Of a DNA stretch of 6,410 nt, positions 1 through 5,253 are shown in pieces. The first letter of the stretch is position 1, and each line of letters begins with the position of its first letter. Both the position numbers and the translations under genes were made by a program. Source of the DNA: an uncultured Phycisphaerales bacterium (lineage in GTDB: Bacteria; Planctomycetota; Phycisphaerae; Phycisphaerales; SM1A02); assembly GCA_946886375.1 (NCBI GenBank), contig CAMPIL010000220.1, positions 1 to 6,410 on the forward strand, in the 5' to 3' direction. Below the pieces are notes generated by a model. It saw only the letters and a list, made by a program, of their open reading frames with translations. It was not told where the DNA came from and searched no databases.

Positions 1-83
1 TCATGGAACAGCACAAGGACAACCGCATCATCCGCCCGCTGGCGAATTACGTGGGTCCGGCGCTGAAGAAGTGGAATGGATGA
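1..83 (+). CDS. C-terminal end of an unidentified protein (5' part outside window)
   Basis: An open frame runs in from the left edge (codons in phase with base 3) and stops at TGA 81-83. The visible tail is hydrophilic and basic (…RPLANYVGPALKKWNG) with no membrane segment or recognisable motif. The ATG at 3-5 is more likely an internal Met than a start, because the frame is already open at the edge. I do not recognise the family. It is read in the same direction as the exporter gene that follows, but a 207-bp gap with hairpin potential separates them, so co-transcription is doubtful. The coding call itself rests only on the clean frame, the plausible composition and the edge position. Confidence 0.5.
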   Translation, partial: MEQHKDNRIIRPLANYVGPALKKWNG

Positions 84-143
84 GCCCTTGGCGTGAGATG
101 GCCACGTGAGCACAATCGACTTGCTTCTCTCGTCAAGACGCTG

Positions 144-165
144 AGCGCATCAGCCGTGCGCTGAT
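144..165. other. Overlapping alternative hairpins downstream of the first gene
   Basis: Two perfect 6-bp inverted repeats share bases and cannot form together. AGCGCA (144-149) pairs with TGCGCT (157-162) over a 7-nt loop. ATCAGC (149-154) pairs with GCTGAT (160-165) over a 5-nt loop. They lie 61 nt after the stop of the upstream gene. No run of T follows, so this is not a canonical intrinsic terminator. It could still be a 3'-end structure of the upstream transcript or chance. The rest of 84-290 shows nothing I can support. A TTGACC at 257-262 and a TATTGT at 275-280 look promoter-like but are only 12 nt apart. Confidence 0.25.
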
Positions 166-290
166 CATGGGTGCGTGAGGGATCGCCTATCGTTCGCTAC
201 GCACCAGCGGCTGCTCATCGCACAATCCGAATTGCGCGATTCAAAATCGTCGAACCTTGACCCGGCTGGAACGCTATTGTTCCTGCCGCC

Positions 291-1268
291 ATGTCCCACC
301 CCCGTCTTGATGGATCGCAACCCGCCGCACCTCGGTCTGCGATCATCGCCAACTTCGCGTCGATCTACATCGTGTGGGGCTCAACGTATCTGGCGATTCG
401 CTTTGCTGTCGAGAGCCTGCCGCCGTTTCTCATGGCCAGCGCGCGATTTCTCGCGGCAGGTTCCATTCTCTGGATCACCTTGCGGCTGAGCGGCGCACCG
501 CGCGCCACGCTGCGTCAGTGGCGGGCTTCGGCCATTGTCGGCACGCTGCTGCTTGCCGGCGGAAACGGATTGGTGAGTTGGTCCGAGCAGTGGGTGCCCT
601 CGGCAATTGCTGCGCTCATCGTGGGAACCATGCCGCTGTGGATGGTGCTGCTGGAATGGATCCTGTACGACGGGCGTCGGCCCACGCTGACCGTCGGGCT
701 CGGACTGGCACTGGGCTTTGCAGGCGTCGCGCTTCTGGCGGGAAATGGCAATCACGCTGGTTCCGCTTCGCGCTGGGGTGTTGCCGCGCTCTTCCTCGGA
801 TGCATTTTCTGGGCGTACGGATCGTTACGTTCACGCAAAGTCGATCAGGGCCCGTCAATGCTCATGGCGTGCGCCATGCAGATGATCGGCGGCGGCACGG
901 TCATGCTCATCATCGCCAGTGGCCTGGGCGAGTGGTCGCATCTTCAAGTCAGTGCGATTTCGATGAAGTCCATCCTCGCGTTTGTGTACCTTGTGCTCGT
1001 GGGTGCGCTGGTCGGCTACACGTCATATGCGTGGCTGTTGCGCACCGTCTCACCAACCGCGGTTTCGACGTACGCCTTCGTCAATCCGGTGGTCGCAGTC
1101 TTCCTGGGATGGTGGCTGGGCAATGAGACCATTTCCGGTCGCACGTTGCTGGCCGGGGCCATGGTGGTCGGCGCGGTCGCGCTCATGACTATGCGCCGCC
1201 GGCCCGCCAGGCCGATGGCCTCAGTCACCGTCCAAGCCGACCCGGTTGGCTCGCTCGAAGTGCGTTGA
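291..1268 (+). CDS. yedA: EamA/DMT-superfamily exporter, YedA type
   Basis: This is a 325-residue inner-membrane transporter of the drug/metabolite transporter superfamily with two EamA repeats (about residues 18-150 and 160-303). About ten hydrophobic segments are visible, beginning near residues 18, 46, 76, 103, 133, 162, 190, 223, 256 and 284. The signature VWGSTYLAIRF (28-38) in TM1, followed by PPFLMASARFLAAG, closely follows E. coli YedA as I remember it. So do the GNGLVSWSEQWVPS segment and the YAFVNPVVAVFLG stretch near residue 261. Relatives export small metabolites or drugs, probably by proton exchange; the substrate here cannot be read from sequence. The ATG at 291 is the only usable start, since an in-frame TGA lies at 258-260 and no ATG, GTG or TTG lies between. 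There is no convincing Shine-Dalgarno. The tail after TM10 is short, basic and cytoplasmic. No functional partner lies alongside. Confidence 0.9.
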   Translation: MSHPRLDGSQPAAPRSAIIANFASIYIVWGSTYLAIRFAVESLPPFLMASARFLAAGSILWITLRLSGAPRATLRQWRASAIVGTLLLAGGNGLVSWSEQWVPSAIAALIVGTMPLWMVLLEWILYDGRRPTLTVGLGLALGFAGVALLAGNGNHAGSASRWGVAALFLGCIFWAYGSLRSRKVDQGPSMLMACAMQMIGGGTVMLIIASGLGEWSHLQVSAISMKSILAFVYLVLVGALVGYTSYAWLLRTVSPTAVSTYAFVNPVVAVFLGWWLGNETISGRTLLAGAMVVGAVALMTMRRRPARPMASVTVQADPVGSLEVR

Positions 1269-1283
1269 GGCGTGGATGAAAAG

Positions 1284-1297
1284 ATCAGTCCACTGAT
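1284..1297. repeat. Small perfect inverted repeat after the exporter gene
   Basis: ATCAGT (1284-1289) and ACTGAT (1292-1297) form a perfect dyad with a 2-nt centre, 15 nt after the exporter stop. The centre is too tight for a normal RNA hairpin loop unless the inner pair opens, and no T tract follows. It could be a 3'-end structure or a binding dyad. A length of 6 bp makes chance a real possibility. Confidence 0.3.
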
Positions 1298-1312
1298 GAC
1301 GCAGAGGGCGCA

Positions 1313-1331
1313 GATTCAAGAGAGTTGAATC
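1313..1331. repeat. 19-bp dyad GATTCAA-N5-TTGAATC
   Basis: GATTCAA (1313-1319), spacer GAGAG (1320-1324) and TTGAATC (1325-1331) form a perfect 7-bp dyad of the size bound by dimeric repressors. It could also form an RNA hairpin with a 5-nt loop, but the stem is AT-rich and no T tract follows. Two more copies of the same heptamer lie between here and the dehydrogenase start, which favours a regulatory reading over a terminator. No regulator gene is adjacent. Confidence 0.4.
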
Positions 1332-1390
1332 CTTCCCATCTGCGGGACTACGTTATCCACGGATCGTTCCGGTCGGCGTTGCGTCACTGA

Positions 1391-1442
1391 GGTTTTGAAT
1401 CACCTTTCAGCCTGCATTACCATGCCCGCTCAAGATTCAACC
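1391..1442. promoter_or_regulatory. Second, wider GATTCAA dyad in the dehydrogenase leader
   Basis: GGTTTTGAATC (1391-1401) and GATTCAACC (1434-1442) are complementary over 9 bp if the two extra T residues in the left arm bulge out. The left arm overlaps a candidate -35 box. The right arm directly abuts the Shine-Dalgarno AGGAG. It could be an operator, or a hairpin that affects access to the ribosome site if transcription starts upstream of it. This is inferred from geometry only. Confidence 0.3.
1395..1423 (+). promoter_or_regulatory. Candidate sigma-70-type promoter for the dehydrogenase gene
   Basis: TTGAAT (1395-1400, 4 of 6 against TTGACA) and TACCAT (1418-1423, 4 of 6 against TATAAT) are separated by exactly 17 nt. 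Transcription would begin near 1430, giving a short leader of about 24 nt that still contains the Shine-Dalgarno. The -35 coincides with one copy of the repeated TTGAATC heptamer, so a repressor bound there would block it. Confidence 0.3.
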
Positions 1443-1447
1443 AGGAG
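1443..1447 (+). promoter_or_regulatory. Ribosome binding site that fixes a GTG start
   Basis: AGGAG lies 6 nt before the GTG at 1454. No in-frame ATG lies in the preceding leader, and the next in-frame ATG (codon 18) falls inside the dinucleotide-binding motif, so the site settles the GTG start. Confidence 0.75.
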
Positions 1448-1453
1448 TCACAG

Positions 1454-2326
1454 GTGAGCAGTCAATCGGATGTGAAAACGATCGCGGTGGTCGGCGCGGG
1501 CACGATGGGATCGGGCATCGCGCTGACGGCCGCCAGCAGCGGGTTTCGCGTGTACCAGATCGATGTGAGTCAGGATCAACTCAATCGTGCGCAGAGTTAC
1601 CACAAGAAGACGCTGGCCCGCAACGTGGAAAAGCAGCGCATGTCACAGTTGCAGGCCGATGAGACATTGGCCCGCATCACCTTTCACACCGACATGAGCG
1701 AGGCGCGCGGCGCGGACTGGGCGATAGAAGCCGCGACGGAAAACGCCGAGGTCAAGAAGAAAATCTTCGCCAAGATGCGCGAGACGTTTCCCGCGCCGGC
1801 CGTGCTGGCGACCAACACGTCGTCCATCTCGATCACCGATCTTGCCTCAAGCCTCGGCCCGGACGCCGAGCGTGTCATCGGCATGCACTTCTTCAATCCA
1901 GTTCCGGTCATGAAACTTGTGGAGGTCATCAAAGGCCTGGCGACGAGCCCGCAGACCACGCAACGGACGATTGACCTGGCCAAGGGCATGGGCAAGACGC
2001 CGATCCCGGCCAATGATCGTGCCGGGTTTGTTTCCAATCGCGTGCTGATGCCGATGATCAACGAGGCGTTCTATGCGTGGATGGAAGGCGTCGCCCAGCC
2101 GCAGGACATCGATGAGATCATGAAACTCGGCTGCAATTTTCCGATGGGCCCGCTGCGCCTGGCGGATTTCATCGGCCTGGACGTCTGCCACGACATCATG
2201 ATGGTGCTGTGGCGCGAACTGGCCCTGCCGAAGTACGCCCCGTGCCCGCTGCTGCGGCAACTGGTCGCCGCCGGACGGCTGGGCGACAAGACGGGGCGCG
2301 GGGTGTATGAGTACCCTGCGAAATGA
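1454..2326 (+). CDS. hbd: 3-hydroxybutyryl-CoA (3-hydroxyacyl-CoA) dehydrogenase
   Basis: This is a 290-residue cytosolic enzyme, the usual length for single-function members of the family. It interconverts (S)-3-hydroxyacyl-CoA and 3-oxoacyl-CoA with NAD(P), in beta-oxidation, phenylacetate breakdown or butanoate metabolism. The N-terminal Rossmann domain (about 8-186) has VGAGTMG with glycines 14, 16 and 19, and Asp37 at the end of the second strand, which suggests NAD preference. The family's active-site residues are all present: Ser123 in NTSS, His145 and Glu157 in HFFNPVPVMKLVEV, and Asn195 in GFVSNR. The C-terminal 3HCDH domain (about 188-287) ends with DKTGRGVYEY. There is no enoyl-CoA hydratase domain, so this is not a FadB/FadJ fusion. 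A hydratase and thiolase would be expected elsewhere, as none is beside it. The GTG start is supported by the AGGAG at 1443-1447. The symbol is by family (hbd/paaH/fadB2 cannot be separated). Confidence 0.93.
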   Translation: MSSQSDVKTIAVVGAGTMGSGIALTAASSGFRVYQIDVSQDQLNRAQSYHKKTLARNVEKQRMSQLQADETLARITFHTDMSEARGADWAIEAATENAEVKKKIFAKMRETFPAPAVLATNTSSISITDLASSLGPDAERVIGMHFFNPVPVMKLVEVIKGLATSPQTTQRTIDLAKGMGKTPIPANDRAGFVSNRVLMPMINEAFYAWMEGVAQPQDIDEIMKLGCNFPMGPLRLADFIGLDVCHDIMMVLWRELALPKYAPCPLLRQLVAAGRLGDKTGRGVYEYPAK

Positions 2327-2350
2327 CCACAGAGCCAGAAGGGATAAAAA

Positions 2351-3421
2351 CTAGTCACGTGCTTGCTCATGCTCCAGCAGCCACTTTTTCCGCCACAAAC
2401 CGCCTCCGTAGCCGCATAGGGTTCCATCGCTGCGGACCACACGATGGCAGGGCACGATGATCGCGATTCGGTTGTCGCCATTGGCCTTGCCCACCGCCCG
2501 CTGACCGCCAGCAGCGCCGATATCGCGAGCCATTTGCGCGTATGAAAGCGTTGTGCTGCGCGGAATCTCCATGAGCCGGCGCCACGCCTTCATCTGAAAC
2601 GGCGTGCCGCGCAAGACGGTCGGCACCGTAAACCGCGCCAGTCGTTTCTCAAAATAGAGATTCAACTCACTCGCCGTGCGTTCAAGATGTTCATTGTCGC
2701 CCGGCACGATTGCCGCCGGCTGTCCCGCCTCACCAAATCTCCGCCGCAAAACGCCCAGTTGTGTTTCAAGCATTCTGCGATCGACAAACTCAAGCAGACA
2801 CAATCCCTCATCGTTCGCCACCGCAAGCATCGCGCCCAGGGGCGTGTCGATCCATCGCGAAAGCAAATACCCCCCAAATTTTGCGTTCCCCAGTTTTCCA
2901 GGAGGACTCCCGAAGGTGCGCACGAATGCATCTCGGAAACCGCTGGTCGATTCAAAGCCGTGGCGAAGTCCCACTTGCGCGACATCGTGCCCCGCACGAA
3001 CCGCCGCAAGCGCAAGGCCCATTCGGCGAGACCGGTGATAGGCCTGGAAGGTCATGTTGTAATTCCTTTTGAAATAACGATTAGCGCGTGCCGGGTCAAT
3101 CGCCATTCGGCGCAAGTCGTCATTCCGCAGGCGATGGGCCGGATCGCGCTCGACGACGCCGATCAGACGCTTCACCCATTCCGGCGGCTGGCGATGCAGA
3201 TCCATCGGCCGGCAACGTTTGCACGCGCGATAACCCGCCAGAATCGCTTCGCGCGGCGTGGCAAAGAACTCCACGCTCGTCCGCCGCGGCTTGCGCGAAG
3301 CACACGCCGGCCGGCAGAAAATCCCCGTGGTTTTCACAGCGGTGAAAAACAACCCGTCATAGGACGAATCGCGGTTGACCACCGCGCGGTACATTTCGGA
3401 TGGACTTGGCAGGCCTTGCAT
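2351..3421 (-). CDS. ada: Ada: methylphosphotriester/O6-methylguanine-DNA methyltransferase and transcriptional activator
   Basis: This 356-residue cytosolic DNA-repair protein and regulator has all three Ada modules. (1) The N-terminal zinc domain has Cys36, Cys40, Cys67 and Cys70 (FCRPAC…CKRC). Cys36 corresponds to E. coli Cys38, which accepts methyl from phosphotriesters and turns Ada into an activator. (2) An AraC-type helix-turn-helix region spans about 82-178, including GFESTSGFRDAF. (3) The C-terminal methyltransferase spans about 185-350, with the suicide Cys325 in PCHRV and a YGGGL loop at 338-342. The length matches E. coli Ada (354). The ATG at 3421 places the cysteines two residues from their E. 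coli positions; Met10 is the alternative. No strong Shine-Dalgarno precedes either. It converges on the dehydrogenase with 24 bp between stops and no clear terminator there. No alkB or alkA is adjacent. Confidence 0.95.
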   Translation of the reverse strand: MQGLPSPSEMYRAVVNRDSSYDGLFFTAVKTTGIFCRPACASRKPRRTSVEFFATPREAILAGYRACKRCRPMDLHRQPPEWVKRLIGVVERDPAHRLRNDDLRRMAIDPARANRYFKRNYNMTFQAYHRSRRMGLALAAVRAGHDVAQVGLRHGFESTSGFRDAFVRTFGSPPGKLGNAKFGGYLLSRWIDTPLGAMLAVANDEGLCLLEFVDRRMLETQLGVLRRRFGEAGQPAAIVPGDNEHLERTASELNLYFEKRLARFTVPTVLRGTPFQMKAWRRLMEIPRSTTLSYAQMARDIGAAGGQRAVGKANGDNRIAIIVPCHRVVRSDGTLCGYGGGLWRKKWLLEHEQARD

Positions 3422-3460
3422 GGATCAAACGGTAGCGGAAGACGCCATCCCGACCACCGA

Positions 3461-3477
3461 TTTCAATGCGCCAAATT
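3461..3477 (-). promoter_or_regulatory. Imperfect Ada-box-like site with overlapping -35-like hexamer
   Basis: Read on the - strand, AATTTGGCGCATT (3477 down to 3465) resembles the E. coli ada operator AATTAAAGCGCAA. It has the AAT element and a GCGCA core, but the spacing is one base short and the last bases differ. It runs directly into TTGAAA (3466-3461), 5 of 6 to a -35 box, about 40 nt before the ada ATG. That is where a self-activating Ada site would sit. No good -10 is visible at the right distance, so the call stays weak. Confidence 0.25.
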
Positions 3478-3614
3478 GCGATTCCGCGGTTCGCATCGGC
3501 TGCGACGGATACACCTGCACGGAAGTCAGGCCGCGACCATGCCACTGTTGAGGTGACCGCCGCAGGTCCCGCCAAGCCCGTTACTGCAATTTCTCGGCCG
3601 CTCGTTCGTTTAAG

Positions 3615-3636
3615 CAATGCAATGGAAGGTGCATTG
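3615..3636. promoter_or_regulatory. Perfect 7+7 bp dyad upstream of the protease gene (candidate operator)
   Basis: CAATGCA (3615-3621) and TGCATTG (3630-3636) are perfect reverse complements around an 8-bp centre, a 22-bp dyad ending 24 nt before the protease ATG. A -10-like TTTAAG lies at 3609-3614, immediately to the left, so a bound protein would cover the start of transcription. The sequence is not the heat-shock CIRCE element (TTAGCACTC-N9-GAGTGCTAA). Which regulator would bind is unknown. Confidence 0.4.
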
Positions 3637-3646
3637 GTCGTAAATC

Positions 3647-3652
3647 GAGGAG
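3647..3652 (+). promoter_or_regulatory. Ribosome binding site that decides the protease start
   Basis: GAGGAG lies 8 nt before the ATG at 3661. The frame stays open upstream to 3466 without a stop, so this site together with the signal peptide that begins at 3661 is what fixes the start. Confidence 0.8.
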
Positions 3653-3660
3653 TTTGCCGC

Positions 3661-5013
3661 ATGCGAGTTTCAGTGTGTCTGGCGTTGTCGTTCGCAATGA
3701 CAGGTTCGTGTCTGGCCGCCGACCGGGAGCAATCGCGGCTGGCGGCCCGGCGATCGCCGGTGGTCGAGGTGTTCGAGGCCGCCCGCGACGCGGTGGTGAA
3801 TATCTCCTGCCGTGAAACCGTCACGGTGCGCGATCCCATCGGCGACCTGTTTCAGGACCTCTTCGAGTCGCCCTTCGGCGGTTCCCGCCGGTCTCCCCAG
3901 GGCCGTCAGTTCACCCGCACCAGCGTGGGCAGTGGGTTTGTCATCCACCCTGATGGCTACATCGTCACCAACGCCCACGTGATCGCGCAGACCGCCGACC
4001 GCAAGGCCACGTTCGTCGACGGCCGCGAGTACGACGCCGGCGTCGTCGCGTTCGACACGCAACGCGACCTCGCGGTGCTGAAGATCAAGACCGACCAGCC
4101 GCTGCACACCTTGCCCATGGGCCGCAGCGACGATCTGATGATCGGCGAGACGGTGATTGCCATCGGCAACCCGCTGGGATATCAGAACACCGTGACCGCT
4201 GGCGTGGTGAGCGCGGTCAATCGCGACCTGGTCTTTTCGCAGGAGATGAAACTCTCAGGCCTGATCCAGACTGACGCGAGCATCAACCCGGGCAACTCCG
4301 GCGGGCCGCTGCTCAACGTGCTGGGCGAACTCATTGGCGTCAATTCCGCCATTCGAGGCGATGCGCAGAACATCGGCTTCGCCATTCCGGTCGACCAACT
4401 GCGCGAAGTGCTGCCGGACCTGCTCGATGTCGAACGACGGTATCGCATCGTGTGCGGCCTTTCGGTTGATGCGCTGAACTCGCCCAAGGTCACTGAGGTC
4501 ACACCCGGTTCGCCGGCGCAGCAGGCAGGCGTGAAAGTGGGCGACGTGCTGAAGGCGGTGGACGGTCATCCCATCAAGCAGGGGATTGATTTTCATATCG
4601 CGCTGATGAATTGTCGTCCGGACCAGGAGGTCCAATTGCAAATTGAGCGCGATGGCAAGCCGGCGCAGGTGGCGATGACGATACAGGCGCGGCCCGCGCC
4701 CGACGGCGTGAAACTGGCGATGGAGCGGCTGGGAATCGTGGTGGATGACCTGGACCCGCGCGAGGCCGAGGAACTTGGCTTGCCCGACGCGGCGGGTCTG
4801 CGCATCACGCAGGTGCAACGCGGCGGGCCGGCAGAACGCCTGCTGCGCCGCAACGATCTGCTCATCGCCATTGGCCGGCACGCATTGGCCAGCAAGGATG
4901 AACTCGGTCAGTTGCTCGAACAGGTGCAGACCGGCCAACCGGTGCCTGTGATGATCCTGCGGGCCGACGGCTGGTCGATGCAGCGCTGGTACGCGGAGTT
5001 GAAGGCGCGATAG
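3661..5013 (+). CDS. degP: HtrA/DegP-family periplasmic serine protease with two PDZ domains
   Basis: A 450-residue secreted protease that degrades or refolds damaged envelope proteins. Residues 1-19 form a Sec signal peptide (MRVS, hydrophobic core, then SCLA before Ala20). Cys17 is not in a good lipobox, so a lipoprotein is unlikely. The trypsin-like domain (about 85-245) carries the triad His106 (TNAHV), Asp136 (RDLAVLK) and Ser213 (NPGNSGGP), so it should be active. A short LA-type loop rich in Phe (58-85) precedes it. PDZ1 spans about 265-345 and PDZ2 about 357-440, and the chain ends soon after. Family members form trimers and larger cages. The chosen start has GAGGAG 8 nt upstream; the longer frame from 3466 would bury the signal peptide and is unlikely. 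It is divergent from ada across 239 bp, with a dyad near its start as possible control. The symbol is by family; DegQ/HhoA-like names fit equally. Confidence 0.93.
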   Translation: MRVSVCLALSFAMTGSCLAADREQSRLAARRSPVVEVFEAARDAVVNISCRETVTVRDPIGDLFQDLFESPFGGSRRSPQGRQFTRTSVGSGFVIHPDGYIVTNAHVIAQTADRKATFVDGREYDAGVVAFDTQRDLAVLKIKTDQPLHTLPMGRSDDLMIGETVIAIGNPLGYQNTVTAGVVSAVNRDLVFSQEMKLSGLIQTDASINPGNSGGPLLNVLGELIGVNSAIRGDAQNIGFAIPVDQLREVLPDLLDVERRYRIVCGLSVDALNSPKVTEVTPGSPAQQAGVKVGDVLKAVDGHPIKQGIDFHIALMNCRPDQEVQLQIERDGKPAQVAMTIQARPAPDGVKLAMERLGIVVDDLDPREAEELGLPDAAGLRITQVQRGGPAERLLRRNDLLIAIGRHALASKDELGQLLEQVQTGQPVPVMILRADGWSMQRWYAELKAR

Positions 5014-5093
5014 CGCGCGATTCGGTTTGCGGCCGCACTTCGATGGCGCAGGCGTCTCCAGCCCGTGGCGGGTCGAAAAACTTGACATTCACG

Positions 5094-5114
5094 TCCGCCA
5101 ACGTGCGGATTTTT
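5094..5114 (+). terminator. Possible small intrinsic terminator after the protease gene
   Basis: TCCGC (5094-5098) pairs with GCGGA (5105-5109) over a 6-nt loop and is followed at once by five T (5110-5114). The stem is only 5 bp plus a possible G-U pair, so it would be weak. It lies 80 nt after the protease stop and 139 nt before the ResB ATG, which argues for separate transcription. A consensus -35 hexamer TTGACA lies just upstream at 5082-5087, but I find no good -10 at 16-18 nt. The remainder of 5014-5253 shows only the G-rich run listed separately. Confidence 0.35.
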
Positions 5115-5144
5115 GGTGCGTGGCGCAATAGCATTGGACCGGCC

Positions 5145-5164
5145 GGGGCGGTGGTTTGGGTGGG
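5145..5164 (+). other. G-rich run with two-tetrad quadruplex potential
   Basis: Within 20 nt there are G runs of 4, 2, 2, 3 and 3, separated by spacers of 1, 1, 3 and 1 nt. Only three runs have three or more G, so a stable three-layer quadruplex on this strand is not predicted, but a two-layer one is possible. It sits about 90 nt before the ResB start. Confidence 0.2.
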
Positions 5165-5253
5165 AGTGAAGGTTCGCCTGCCCCATGCCGATCCCAATCT
5201 CGATGGTTTGAAATCCCGCTTTGCACTCGGGTCGCCGATGCACCCAATCCGCC

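Noticed and set aside
374..1126. 250-residue open frame inside the exporter gene in another + frame
   Set aside because: Composition is typical of an out-of-frame reading (many Arg, His and Cys). The overlapping EamA protein is clear.
2327..2350. Shared bidirectional terminator between the convergent dehydrogenase and ada genes
   Set aside because: The 24-bp spacer has a run of A (T on the ada strand) but I could not find a stem of useful length next to it.
2687..3556. 289-residue open frame on the + strand opposite ada
   Set aside because: It is the antisense shadow of a well-supported Ada gene. Its product is rich in His and Arg with no domain.
3466..3660. In-frame N-terminal extension of the HtrA protease by 65 residues
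   Set aside because: No ribosome site precedes it, the added residues are not protein-like for the family, and it would bury a clear signal peptide. GAGGAG sits 8 nt before the ATG at 3661.
3661..3717. Lipoprotein signal with Cys17 in the protease leader
   Set aside because: The residues before Cys17 (Thr-Gly-Ser) make a poor lipobox. SCLA followed by Ala fits ordinary signal peptidase cleavage better.
5028..5037. Perfect 10-bp palindrome TGCGGCCGCA after the protease stop
   Set aside because: Zero-loop GC palindrome (contains a NotI site) with no T tract. Expected occasionally in GC-rich DNA.
4255..5088. 277-residue open frame on the - strand opposite the protease
   Set aside because: Antisense shadow in high-GC DNA. 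The HtrA reading on the other strand has the full triad and two PDZ domains.
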